Source: Malassezia japonica (taxonomy: Eukaryota > Basidiomycota > Malasseziomycetes > Malasseziales > Malasseziaceae). From it: DNA of 64,000 bases. Below, one piece after another: positions 1 through 10,004 of this stretch (the stretch's first letter is position 1; every line of letters begins with the position of its first letter). The stretch lies in the NCBI RefSeq assembly GCF_029542785.1, contig NC_083370.1:1302001-1366000 (forward strand), in the 5' to 3' direction. Both the position numbers and the translations under genes were made by a program. Below the pieces are notes generated by a model. The model did not search any database and was not told where the DNA came from. It worked only from the letters and a program-made list of their open reading frames with translations.

Positions 1-2561
1 GTGGTAACAGTCTGCTGCTTGGTCGCCTGATTTTCCTGATCCGCAAGGAGACTGATGTCAACCTCGAGGTGTCGTCGCTCTTTGTGAACTCGACCGTCTC
101 GAGCATGGCCGCGCTCATTGACGAGCAGCGTGGCATGGGCGGCGCCGAGGAGGAGCACGACTTTTACCAGCTGGACGAAAAGGGTACGGGCTTGCAGTCT
201 TCGTACAACCTGGCGCACAACTACTCTGTTAACGACGACCCCGCTTTCTCTTCGCACGGTTACAAGGGCCGCAGCTCGACGCATCCATTCGTGCTCTTTG
301 TGCAGGCGATTCCCTTCCTCTTCTTTTACCCTCTGAAGGCCGCCTGGACTTGGACGGTGATTATCCACGGCCTTGCCTTCTTTGCATTCTACATTGAGGA
401 CTCGCCTTGGCAGCGTCTTGGTGCCCTGCTCTCGTCGATTATCATCGCCCGTCTGAGCAGTCGTATCATTTGCCCTACCGCCGCCATCGCCTTCAAGTGG
501 ATTGTCATTGGTCGTTACCGCCCCGGTCGCTACCCGATGTGGAGCAATTATCACCTCCGGTGGTGGATTGTGAACCAGTCGCTGCGTACTAGCGGTCGCG
601 GTGTGTTTGCTATCACGCCCTGGCTCGAGCAGATGTACTACCGTCTGCTGGGTATGTCGATTGGATCTGGTGTCAAGATCGACTCGCAGGCCAAGATTTA
701 CGAGCACGATCTGATTACGGTCCACGACCGCGCCTCGATTGATCGCTGCCGTATCCGTGGTTTCTGTGTTGAGCGTGATGGCTACTTCCGCCTCGAGCCA
801 ATTGTCATTGGTCGTGACTGTGTGGTGAACACCTACACCCAGATTTCGCCGGGTGCGCGCTTGGCCGACGGTACGGTGTGGGGTCCGCAGGCTTCTTCGC
901 ACGAGGCCCCCGCGCCCGACTCGTATGCGGCTTACAACCGCACGGCGACGCCTCAGCCGAACTTCCTGTTGAAGCTCTTCTTCGGTTACCCGCTTGTGAT
1001 TTTGGTCTTCATCATCTCTTACGTTCCTTGGTTTGCTGCCCTGATTCTCCTGCTTCTGCAGCCCTTCAACTTCACGAACCAGGACAGTCTGGAGAGTGTG
1101 ATTGCTTGGTACGCGTACCCCACTCGTATCGGTTACCATTTCCTCGCCCGTGTTATCCGCAAGATTCTGCCGCCCCTTGTCAACCTTGTTTGCGGTATTC
1201 TGATCAAGCGCATCCTCGGATTCAACCGTGCTGGCTCTATGCGCAACGCATCGCAGATCGCGCTCTTCCGCCGCTGGATGACGGACCAGCTGCTGAACCA
1301 GCGCAAGCTGAACCAGGCCTTCCAGATCATCGGTACCCATTACGAAATGGTCTCGGTCGTGTACCGTGCTATGGGTGCCCGGATCGGCAAGCGTGTCTAC
1401 TGGCCTGGTTCTGGTATCTACTGCCCCGACCCCGAGCTGTTGGAGGTTGGCGATGACGTCGTGTTCGGTTCGCGTTCGGAGATCTTCACTTCGGACTCGA
1501 TCAGCTTCGACCCAGTGCGCATTGGCCGCGGTGCCATGATTGCGGACCGTGTCGTGATCCTGCCGGGTACTACGGTCGGCCGCCGCTGTGTTATGGGCTC
1601 GGGTGCGCTGTCGCGCCGTGGTGGTAACTACGAGGAGCGCTCGGTGTGGATGGGCCAGAAGAACGGTGAGGCGGTCAGCTTCGGCAAGTCGCAGGCCTCG
1701 GAAGAGGATGACCTGAACGAGGACAGCACTATCACGCCGTTCGGTCGTGCGTACTACAAGCGCCAGGCCAACTACTTTGTGATGCCCTACCTGATGATTG
1801 TCGCTCTGCACGTCCTGATTATGGCGATTACGGCTGCCTACTGGGCTGGTGGTTTCGCTGCCACGATTGTCGCGATCAACGAGATTTTCAAGGCTTACTC
1901 GGACCGGTCCTACTGGCTCTTTGCCGACCACTGGTACCGCCCTGCCTTCATCTACCTTGCTATCTGCATCTTCTTCGTCGTGATTCTGCCTTGTCAGGCA
2001 TTGATCTCGCTCGGATGGGTGGTCGGTACAAAGTGGTTGATTATTGGACGTCGTCGCGAGGGTCGTTACAACTGGGACATGAGCAGCTACTGTCAGCGCT
2101 GGCAGACGCATTTGCTCATGCAGCGCCCCGCTATGCAAGGATTCGGTGGTCACATTTTCCAAAACCTGTCTGGCACTGCCTATGTGGTGTGGTATCTCCG
2201 TGCGCTCGGCGCTCGCATCGGTAAGGACTGTGCTATCTGGGCGGGCGGCAAGCCTTCGCTGCAGCTCACAGAGCCTGATTTGGTTACGATGGGCGACCGC
2301 GTGTCGCTGGATGACTGCTCGGTGGTTGCTCATATCAACTCGCGTGGTCAATTCAGTCTCAACCGTCTGCGCATTGGTGATGGTTGTGCCATGCGCACCG
2401 GTAGCCGTCTCTTGTCGGGTGCCAGCATGGAGCCGCAGTCCATGCTTTTGGAGCACACCCTGGTGGCTTCGGGTGAAATTACCGAGTCTTGGGCTGTGTA
2501 TGGCGGTTGGCCTGCTCGCAGGCTCAAAATGCGTCGTAACCCAGAGGCGACCAAGGCGTAA
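1..2561 (+). CDS. NRPS-like enzyme, C-terminal part: carrier domain plus polytopic left-handed beta-helix terminal domain (5' truncated)
   Basis: The open frame runs from the first bases of the window (codons start at position 3; 852 residues remain) to TAA at 2559-2561. The first residues read GNSLLLGRL, and the two bases before them fit a preceding glycine. This matches the GGxS site of a peptidyl carrier domain, so residue 3 is the likely phosphopantetheine serine. The rest is a membrane-embedded terminal region: hydrophobic segments near residues 95-130, 310-345 and 575-680 alternate with three hexapeptide-repeat (LbH) blocks near 215-285, 455-535 and 745-815. The first and third modules share a WxxIGRxxxGRY motif (WIVIGRYRPGRY, WLIIGRRREGRY). 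This architecture is known from the NRPS terminal domain of bacterial poly-amino-acid synthetases (epsilon-poly-lysine synthetase type) and related fungal NRPS-like proteins. The adenylation domain, which would set substrate, lies outside the window. No intron is seen. Product unknown. Confidence 0.85.
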   Translation, partial: GNSLLLGRLIFLIRKETDVNLEVSSLFVNSTVSSMAALIDEQRGMGGAEEEHDFYQLDEKGTGLQSSYNLAHNYSVNDDPAFSSHGYKGRSSTHPFVLFVQAIPFLFFYPLKAAWTWTVIIHGLAFFAFYIEDSPWQRLGALLSSIIIARLSSRIICPTAAIAFKWIVIGRYRPGRYPMWSNYHLRWWIVNQSLRTSGRGVFAITPWLEQMYYRLLGMSIGSGVKIDSQAKIYEHDLITVHDRASIDRCRIRGFCVERDGYFRLEPIVIGRDCVVNTYTQISPGARLADGTVWGPQASSHEAPAPDSYAAYNRTATPQPNFLLKLFFGYPLVILVFIISYVPWFAALILLLLQPFNFTNQDSLESVIAWYAYPTRIGYHFLARVIRKILPPLVNLVCGILIKRILGFNRAGSMRNASQIALFRRWMTDQLLNQRKLNQAFQIIGTHYEMVSVVYRAMGARIGKRVYWPGSGIYCPDPELLEVGDDVVFGSRSEIFTSDSISFDPVRIGRGAMIADRVVILPGTTVGRRCVMGSGALSRRGGNYEERSVWMGQKNGEAVSFGKSQASEEDDLNEDSTITPFGRAYYKRQANYFVMPYLMIVALHVLIMAITAAYWAGGFAATIVAINEIFKAYSDRSYWLFADHWYRPAFIYLAICIFFVVILPCQALISLGWVVGTKWLIIGRRREGRYNWDMSSYCQRWQTHLLMQRPAMQGFGGHIFQNLSGTAYVVWYLRALGARIGKDCAIWAGGKPSLQLTEPDLVTMGDRVSLDDCSVVAHINSRGQFSLNRLRIGDGCAMRTGSRLLSGASMEPQSMLLEHTLVASGEITESWAVYGGWPARRLKMRRNPEATKA

Positions 2562-2712
2562 ACGCCTCGAGCCTCGCTACGATCTCTGAATCTTGTTATA
2601 TATGCTTAGTAAAATACATTACGGTTGTGGCATAACGAGGGCGTTGTGTACGTAAGATCACGTGGAAAAAAGTCGTCGAGGCGATCCGCGGGCGACAGGC
2701 GATTGCGCGACG
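2562..2712 (+). promoter_or_regulatory. RPB6 upstream region with CACGTG box
   Basis: This 151-bp gap separates the NRPS-like stop from the RPB6 start. It holds CACGTG at 2659-2664, directly followed by GG and an A run, 49 bp before the ATG. The same CACGTGGAAAAA string occurs upstream of CBF5 (25876). Assignment as a promoter element is inference from position and recurrence. Confidence 0.5.
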
Positions 2713-3282
2713 ATGGATCCGGAAGAGGCTGGTATCAACGAGGACGGGTAGGTAGCATGGGACAAAGAGGCGCGGTGCTTACCACGTAAAAACAGCTACT
2801 ACGAGGACGAGCCTGACTTTAACGAGGATGGCGATGACGCACTTGACGAGGCGGGCGGCCTCGACGATGCCGAAATGGGCGATGAGTCGGTCGTGCATTC
2901 GAGCGCCGGCGGTGCCATCCCTGCAGGCGGAACGGATGACTCAAAGCCGAACACGGAGCGCATCACGACGCCGTACATGACCAAGTACGAAAAGGCCCGG
3001 ATCCTTGGTACGCGTGCGCTTCAGATTAGGTACGTTGCATTTTCCTGCAAAGGAGCAAAGACTAACCCATTTTTTTCCCTTGTGTATGGGTATACCATGC
3101 ACATGCATTTTGCTTTTAGCATGAACGCGCCTGTATTGGTTCCTACGGAAGGTGAGATGGACCCTCTGGCCATCGCGCAAAAAGAGCTCGTTGCCAAGAA
3201 AATTCCCTTGCTCGTCCGCCGCTATCTGCCGGACGGTAGCTACGAGGACTGGAGCGTCGCTGAGCTCATTACCTCGGACTGA
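2713..3282 (+). CDS. RPO26: RNA polymerases I, II and III common subunit RPB6 (ABC23)
   Basis: Three exons: 2713-2747, 2796-3029 and 3120-3282, giving 143 residues. Introns are 48 and 90 nt, the 90-nt one being the longest in the window. Rpb6 is the shared omega-like subunit that stabilises the clamp/core of all three nuclear RNA polymerases. The N-terminal half is very acidic, as in the family. The conserved core [20 protein letters not shown] is followed across intron 2 by ISMNAPVLV, then the C-terminal [16 protein letters not shown]. The start was chosen because ATG 2713 begins an acidic leader ([12 protein letters not shown]) that joins in frame across a GT-AG intron. Length fits the family (about 130-155 residues). 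Confidence 0.95.
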
Positions 3283-3856
3283 GATGGATGTCCCTACCCC
3301 GTCTTTGCATTGTGTGTAGCTTTCCTAAACAATACCCATATCTACCCCATGGCCTCTTTAGCGCGCCACGTATGTGACCCTAGCGCCTGGGCACGTCTTT
3401 TGATTCGGCTCGGTGTCACGCTATGCCCAGTATGCCACCACCGCTGTCAAAGAATTATCCATTCAGCTTTCAAGCGAATTATTATAATGACCGTTCCTGC
3501 GGAGCAGCGCGCAGCGCAGCCTGCAGCTCAAACGCGCAAAGTTGCGGCGAAGTTCGGCCGCGCTCCTCGGCTATTACGCCACCACCAATAAACCTTGGTG
3601 GCATATTTGTAATATAGTTGGGCGATTGGTTCGCCAAGCCTTGCCAAGAGTGGCTAGATAATCTCGGCCTGTTTTGCGGTGCACCCAAAGCCCCTACTAG
3701 GAGGGGTGCACGTGGGATACCCGGTTCTGGGCCGCCGCGATTCGCAGACAACAAGCCCAGGGAATTAAAAAGGCTTGGCACATCTCCCTGCTTACGATTT
3801 CCCACTCTATCCTTGCGTGGCGGTACTAGTACCAAACAAGGGAGACATTTGGCGAC
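3283..3856 (+). promoter_or_regulatory. RIM101 upstream region with three GCCAAG-type PacC/Rim101 sites
   Basis: A 574-bp gap, the longest in the window, with no convincing ORF on either strand. It contains GCCAAG at 3633-3638 and again at 3643-3648, exactly 10 bp apart, and the reverse form CTTGGC at 3774-3779. GCCARG is the established PacC/Rim101 recognition sequence, and the downstream gene encodes Rim101, so autoregulation is a reasonable inference. A CACGTG box sits at 3709-3714. Confidence 0.55.
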
Positions 3857-5944
3857 ATGGCGAAGGACGACTTTGCCCAGCCGCGTGTTGAGGTGAGCGA
3901 AGTGCATGAAGAAGAGACCCGTTCTCCTGAAGACGTTAAGGAGACCAAGTGCTTGTGGCGAGGCTGTGGCACCCTGTTTGAGGATGCCGAGACCCTCTAT
4001 CGCCATCTGTGTGATGAGCACGTCGGTCGCAACAGCAAGAACAACTTGTGCTTGAGTTGTGGCTGGGACAACTGTAATGCCAGCTACAGCAAGCGTGATC
4101 ACATCACGAGCCATATCAGGATTCATATCCCTATGAAGCCTTTTGCCTGCTCGGTGTGTGGTAAGAGCTTCAAGCGCTCGCAGGACTTGAAGAAGCATGG
4201 GCGCACGCACATCGTGCCTTCGCAGGTTGACAAGAGCAGCGACGAAGGCTATTCTTCATACGAGTCCGCACCTGGCGCGTACCGCACCTCGCCGTCCACG
4301 ACGCCGTCTCTCTACCCCCAGATGCCCGGCCTGCTTTCGCCGCGCGTGCCGGAAGAGATTGCTGCGACCCCGAGCTACCGCTCGCCGTCGTCGCGCGACT
4401 CGGCGTCGCCTGCCTCGTCGTCCTACTCGCACGACGCTTCGCCGCGGAGCATTGCCCCAATGTACAGCGCGGGAGAGCGGGCAAATATGCGCTATAGCCC
4501 GGTGGATCCGCTCTATCCCCCCATGCCAAAGCCGCATCTTCCTGCCGAGGACGCCAGCTTCTTTCGTGCGCGCAATGCCGCGTACGAACACGACCTGCCG
4601 CACCGGGGATACGCTCCGCCGCCGCCGCCGCCTCGTGCGGAAGCCGGCTGGAACACAGGCACAAAGCGTCCCCGCCGCTCTGTGGATGAGTTCTGGGGCG
4701 ACGTGCGCCGCAAGAAGGTCGCACCGGTATATGACACCGACATGGCCGACCGCCTGAACCAGATCCTCACGCCGGGTTGCGCGCAAGACCCCGGTTTGCT
4801 GGACCTGTTCCTGGGCGACTCGCTGAGCGCGCTCGGTGGCAATGCGGCACTAGAGAGTACGGTGCCAGCCACGGCGGCCGCCGACCGGACTTATGGCACG
4901 CATACACAAGCGTCATACGACTACAACTACAACCGCCAGACGACGCTGCCGCCACCCCGTCCGTCGGTCCCGAACCTGGCCGAGATTAACGCGTGGCTCG
5001 TGCAGCTCGGTATGAATGTTGCGCGCCCCGCGCCGCCGGCCCCCCAGCAGGGCTCGGTGGCAGGCGCGTCTATGGACGCCAGCATGCCGTCGCTCGACTT
5101 TTCGCAGTCGCTCAACATGTTCGGCCTGACGCACATCCCCGGCGTCGACACTGCGGTGTCGAACGCAGAGCCGATGCACTACCCCGCACCCCACGCTGGC
5201 TCATATGCTGGTGCAGGCATGCAAGACGCTTATCGCCCGTCGCGCACCGGCGATTATGCAGCCTACCCCCAGCTCGCACGCGAGTCGGGCGTCCAGCCGT
5301 CGTACCGCCATGTTGAAGCACTTACTCGTGCTCCCTCGGATACGCGCACGGCTCCCATCACCCCTGTTCCGCGCGTGGTGAAGGAGGAGGCGATGGACGA
5401 GGACGACACGCCTCCGCCCGCCTCCCGCTCGCGCCTCTACCCCAGCCTGCCGGACGAGGAACCCGCGAGCCCGATGAGCTCGGACCACTCGCGTCCCGTC
5501 TCGCCTGCTGGCAGCGCGTCATCCGCGCACTGGTCGGACGCGAACGTGCCGCGCTCGATGCGCGAGCGCCACCTGAACCTCGTGTTGAATGTGCTGCTTG
5601 CGCTGAACAAGCGCCAGCGCATCGACCCCCAGTCGGGCCGCCTCGCGCCGCTGGCGGGCAACCGTGACCGCTCGCGCAGCAACTCGCTGCATGTGCCACC
5701 CTACACGCCGCACTGGCGCAGCGAGACCCGCGATCGCAGCATGCCCCACATGCCGGTCCTCTACGACTTGGGGCATAATGGCACTCGCCGCTCATCACCC
5801 TACCGCGAGGCGCCCGTGCCGAGCGTCGCGCTGCGTGCGCCGCGTCCGTCCGCGTCCGTAAGCAAGGAGGCCGAGAAGCCCGCCCCGCGCCCGGGTGCGC
5901 TGCCCAGCATTGCGCAGCTGCTTTCAGATGTGGATATGAATTAG
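3857..5944 (+). CDS. RIM101: pH-responsive C2H2 transcription factor Rim101/PacC
   Basis: Single exon, 695 residues, ATG at 3857. Three C2H2 fingers lie near residues 32-55, 65-90 and 98-118. Diagnostic strings are [21 protein letters not shown] and [10 protein letters not shown], hallmarks of the PacC/Rim101 family, whose members bind GCCARG and are activated at alkaline pH by proteolytic removal of the C-terminus. The rest is Ser/Pro/Ala-rich and disordered, with a short ordered-looking stretch ([16 protein letters not shown], about residue 575) and a conserved-looking end ([14 protein letters not shown]). The processing site cannot be placed from sequence. Three PacC-like sites lie in its own promoter. 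The stop is 37 bp from the convergent MSH3 stop. Confidence 0.95.
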   Translation: MAKDDFAQPRVEVSEVHEEETRSPEDVKETKCLWRGCGTLFEDAETLYRHLCDEHVGRNSKNNLCLSCGWDNCNASYSKRDHITSHIRIHIPMKPFACSVCGKSFKRSQDLKKHGRTHIVPSQVDKSSDEGYSSYESAPGAYRTSPSTTPSLYPQMPGLLSPRVPEEIAATPSYRSPSSRDSASPASSSYSHDASPRSIAPMYSAGERANMRYSPVDPLYPPMPKPHLPAEDASFFRARNAAYEHDLPHRGYAPPPPPPRAEAGWNTGTKRPRRSVDEFWGDVRRKKVAPVYDTDMADRLNQILTPGCAQDPGLLDLFLGDSLSALGGNAALESTVPATAAADRTYGTHTQASYDYNYNRQTTLPPPRPSVPNLAEINAWLVQLGMNVARPAPPAPQQGSVAGASMDASMPSLDFSQSLNMFGLTHIPGVDTAVSNAEPMHYPAPHAGSYAGAGMQDAYRPSRTGDYAAYPQLARESGVQPSYRHVEALTRAPSDTRTAPITPVPRVVKEEAMDEDDTPPPASRSRLYPSLPDEEPASPMSSDHSRPVSPAGSASSAHWSDANVPRSMRERHLNLVLNVLLALNKRQRIDPQSGRLAPLAGNRDRSRSNSLHVPPYTPHWRSETRDRSMPHMPVLYDLGHNGTRRSSPYREAPVPSVALRAPRPSASVSKEAEKPAPRPGALPSIAQLLSDVDMN

Positions 5945-5981
5945 ACACTAGACACTGTGGTATAGAGATATGGACAAGACA

Positions 5982-8971
5982 TTACGAAGACGAGTACCAC
6001 GCTTTCGCGAGCGACAGCGCCTCGGCCGCGTTCTTTGCGCCAAACGCAGCGCGCACGAGCGCCGCAGCGCGGTGCCGCTGGCGCCGCTGCTCGGCAGCGT
6101 GGTGAGACGCTCGCAGCGCACGCGCGTGCTCCTGCGCCGAGGCGACGAGCGTGCGGGGTAGCCCTGCGAGCCGGGCGACGTGCACGCCGAGCGAGTCGGG
6201 CGCAAGGCCCTCTTGCAGCTTGTGCAGGAACACGATCTCCGTCTCGGCGCCGCGCGTGTCGAGACGCGTCGCCATGTGCATGTTGGCAATTTGGTCGGGG
6301 TAGGCGTGCGCGAGCGAGCCGAGAGAGACATAGTGCGTGATAAAGAGGACTTTGGGTGAGTGGCTGCCTTGCGCGAGGAGCGTGCCGAGCACTGCGTGCG
6401 CGAGCGCCGCGCCGTCAAACGTCGACGTGCCCCGCCCAAACTCGTCGAGGAGCAAGAGCGAGCGTGGCGTCGCAGTGCGCAGCATCTGCGCCGTCTCTTC
6501 GGCCTCGATCATAAAGGTCGACTTGCCGCGTGCGAGGTCGTCGTGTGCCCCCATGCGCGTCGCAATCGCGTCGTGGCACGGCATGCGTGCCGCCTCGCAC
6601 GGAACAAACGAGCCGATCTGTGCGAGGATGAGGGCGAGGGCGATGGCGCGCACCGTGCTCGACTTGCCGCCCATGTTGGAGCCGGTGAGGAGGATGGAGC
6701 GCGGGCGCTCGCCGCCGAGCGTCACATCATTCGGGACATAGGACTCGTCCCGCAGCGCCTCGACGACTGGATGGCGGAATCCACGCAGGACCACCTCGTC
6801 GTCCTCGGCAATGTCAGGGCGCGTATAGCCCGGAAGCGACGCGACGTCCGCAAGCGACGTGAGCGCGTCGAGCTCCGCAATGGCGTGCACGACGCGGTGC
6901 ATCGGTGCATAGTCTTGGGCGACACACTGCACATAGTCGCGCCACGCGACGCGCCCCGCCTCGGCGAGTTGCTCGCGGTGCTGCTCGCGCAGCTTCGAGA
7001 GGCGCACGATCGTAGGGGTATGGAAACGCACAGCAGCCTTGGTGCTGTTGACACGCACCCAGTCCGCCGGGGTTTTGTTCGCATCGGCCGTGCGCACCTC
7101 GATCAGGTTCTCGATGCCAGAGACCGAGAGGTACTGCAGCTTGGGCCGGTGAAGCAGCGTGCGCACCTCGTCGAGATGCGCCGCGAGCTGCGCGTCGTCG
7201 TCGGCGATCTGATCTTTCCACGATTGGATCGCAGGGTAGCGCGCGACATCGGCAAACAGCTCCGTCTTGGCATTTTTGCGCGCCTCGGCGATCTTGATCG
7301 CGTCGAGATGCTGCGCCACAGCTTCGCGCGCGGCCGCCAGCGACGCAAGCGCCTCGTCGAGCAGTGCCGAGCCCGAGTGCACCTCGCTCGCAGCGCGGAA
7401 AGGAAACTCGCGCGTGATGCGGTGCAGGCTCAAGAGGACCGTCGCGAGCTCGGTCGGCTCGACGAGGCCGTAGGCGATGCGCGCGAGGCCGCGCGCGAGG
7501 TCCGGCAGACGCACAAGCATCGCAGCCGCCTGGTGCAATATCGCGAGGCGGCGCTGGCGGAGAATGTCCACGGCCTCGGCGCGCTCGGCGATTTGTGCGG
7601 GGCGGAGGAGCGGGCGCCGCAGCCATTGCCGCAAGAGGCGCTTGCCCATCGGCGTCCGGCAGCGGTCCAGGTGCCAAAAGAGGCTGCCACGTACCTGGCC
7701 GTCGGTCGCATTGTGCATCAGTTCGAGGTTGCGCATCGTGTGGCTGCTAAGCAGCATCGATGTGCGGTCGTAGAATGCGCGGTAGTTGGCGGCCTCGCCA
7801 AACGCCGAGGCGAGTTGGTAGGATGCGAGATACTGCACGAGCTGCGCAGTGGCGCACTGCACGAGGGGCGGCAATGCAAGGACCAAGGGGAGTGTCGGCG
7901 CGTCCCAGTCGCTGGACGCGTCGGTAAGAACTGCCGCCGCGTCTTTGGCATGCACGCCGTCGACGCACTCGACGCGCGCAGGCTGCTCGCCCCGTGCATG
8001 CGCGGCGTATGCACGCAGAATGCGCTCCGTCTGCGCCGAGAGGCCAGACGGGAGCACGAGCTCTTTTGGTGCGAGGTGCGCGAGACGCGTCTCGAGTTCC
8101 TGGGTGAGTAGCACGACGTACACTGCGCAGGCCATCGTCGACAAACATGTCGTGCGTCACGGCGGCCGTCGCGACGTCCACGGCCGCCATCCCGATCTCG
8201 ACACGGTCGCCGTGCGGCCGCTCTGAGACGGTGAGCAGCACCTGCTCGCCGCCGAGCTCGTCGGGCGACTGTGCAGCACCAACTTCGTCGATCCAGGTGC
8301 TGGCCGTGTACAGCGCCGTGAGCTGGCGCGTGAAGGGCTTGTTCGCATTCTCTGTCGCGGCCTTGAGTGCGCGCGTCTCCGTCTGGCGGCACACGCCGAC
8401 CTTGTAGCCGTGTGCGACGAGGCGCTTGACGTGCACCGAGAGGCGGGGCACGGGAATCATGGCCGCCTCGAGGTTCTTTTCCGGAAAGCACGCCTGGGTC
8501 AGTACAGAGACGTACAATATTGAGCAGCTGACTCGCGATGCGCGCATCCTCCTGGTAAAACTTCATCTTGTAGCCGACTTCGACGAGGAGCAGCACTCCA
8601 GGATTCTCCTTTTTTAGCTGGAGGATCTGCTGCTCGAGCGGCGTGTACTTGACGGCCCCTTGGGCGGCCTTGTGGCGCGGCGCGACGACCGACGTAAAGG
8701 CAGCATGTGTGGGCCGGGGCGGCCGGATGGGGGGCAGCGTCGGGGAGGCCTCGGACGCGTGCGCGTCAAAGCGCAGCGTGTCGAGGAGATTCGTTCTTGC
8801 ATGCGATTGGGGCGCGTCTGGCATCGGCTCCTCTGCCTCGCGCGCCTCTGCTTCGCGCCCTTCTGGCACAAGCGCTTCTTTTTCCTGCGTATCTTCCTCC
8901 TCGACACGCGCCCGCTTCGGCGCGCGCGACGCGCCAAAGAACGCGTGCAGCGACGCTTGCCGTGGTGGCAT
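5982..8971 (-). CDS. MSH3: DNA mismatch repair protein MSH3
   Basis: Three exons on the minus strand, 8971-8516, 8493-8122 and 8099-5982, giving 981 residues. Both introns are exactly 22 nt. MSH3 pairs with MSH2 (MutS-beta) to bind insertion/deletion loops in the nucleus. Residues 5-12 (QASLHAFF) form a canonical PCNA-interacting box. The mismatch-binding domain follows (KYTPLEQQ, VEVGYKMKFYQEDARIAS, then GYKVGVCRQTETRALK across intron 1). The ATPase carries a Walker A (GSNMGGKSS, about residue 750) and Walker B with signature (LLLLDEFGRGTSTFDG, about 830). MSH3 rather than MSH6 is favoured by the YTPLEQQ and GYKVGV context and the short N-terminus. The start ATG is 33 bp from the divergent BET2 ATG. 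Confidence 0.93.
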
Positions 8972-9004
8972 AAAGACGCGCACGGTCGTCCACGTGCCTC
9001 CACG
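8972..9004. promoter_or_regulatory. 33-bp divergent MSH3/BET2 intergenic gap with CACGTG
   Basis: The two divergent start codons are separated by only 33 bp. The gap contains one CACGTG palindrome at 8991-8996. Any shared promoter must extend into coding sequence, or transcripts must have very short leaders. Confidence 0.5.
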
Positions 9005-10004
9005 ATGTCGCTGTTGGTCGAGAAGCATGTGGCCTTTGTGAAGAAGCTGGAGCAGAAGCGCGACCAGAGTCTCGCGTACCACATGACGGCGCACCTGCGC
9101 ATGAATGGCGTGTACTGGGGCGTCTGTGCGCTGGCGCTGATGCGTGCTGGTGACGCGCTCGACAAAGACGCGCTCGTCGAGTTCGTCCTGAGCTGTTTCG
9201 ACGAGGCGAGCGGCGGATTCGGGGCGTACCCCCAACACGACGCGCATATCCTGAGCACGCTGAGTGCGATTCAGATTCTTGCGTTAAAAGACGCGCTCTC
9301 TGCGCTCGGTGCGCGGCGCGACAAGGTGGTCGAATGTAGGTTGTCTATCTCACGCAGTTGTCCTCGCCCAGCAGCTCCCCAACGGCTCGTTCCAGGGCGA
9401 CCGCTGGGGCGAAACCGATACGCGCTTCCTCTACTGCGGCGTGAGTACGCTTGCGCACCTCGGAGCGCTCGACCGCCTCGACAAGGCGCTCACAACCACG
9501 TGGATCATGAAGTGCGCCAACTTTGACGGGGGCTTTGGCCTGACCGAAGGCGCCGAGAGCCACGCGGCGCAGGTCTTTACGTGCGTCGGCGCACTGTCGA
9601 TCCTCAAGTCGCTCGACCTGGTTGACAAGGACATGCTCGCCTGGTGGCTCGCCGAGCGCCAAGTCCCGCAAGGCGGCCTGAACGGGCGGCCGCAAAAGCT
9701 GGAGGATGTGTGCTACTCGTGGTGGGTCCTATCATCGCTCAGCCTTTTGGGGCGGCTGCACTATATCGACGGAGACAAGCTCCAGTCGTTTATCCTCTCT
9801 GCGCAAGATCCTGACGGCGGTGGCATCGCCGACCGGCCCGACAACGTCGCCGACGTGTTTCATACCGTCTTTGGCGTGGCGGGCCTCTCGCTCCTCGGCT
9901 ACGCGGGGCTCGAGGAAGTGGACCCCACTTACTGCATGCCGCTTGCACTGACGACAAAGCTCGGCATCAGCCGGCCGTGCCAGCGGCTTGCGAGACGTAA
10001 TTAG
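9005..10004 (+). CDS. BET2: Rab geranylgeranyltransferase (type II) beta subunit
   Basis: Two exons, 9005-9335 and 9358-10004, split by a 22-nt intron; 325 residues, the usual Bet2 length. The enzyme, with Bet4 and the Rab escort protein, prenylates C-terminal cysteines of Rab GTPases in the cytosol. Visible family features are repeated QW-type helices (GGFGAYPQHDAHILSTLSA, NGSFQGDRWGETDTRF, DGGFGLTEGAESHAAQVF) and the zinc ligands: Asp and Cys in KLEDVCYSWW and His in ADVFHTVFGVAGLSLLG. It is preferred over farnesyl or type I subunits because of the short length and these strings. Its TAG stop (10002-10004) overlaps the stop of the convergent gene. Confidence 0.94.

Noticed and set aside
3310..3617. 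Short ORFs in the RIM101 upstream region
   Set aside because: Three overlapping frames of 60-93 codons without recognisable content; the region reads better as promoter.
6360..8111. Long antisense frames over MSH3, SIF2-like, SPB1, CBF5, NAT1 and SKI3 genes
   Set aside because: All lie opposite strongly supported coding sequence and consist of Arg/Ala/Leu-rich shadow translations.
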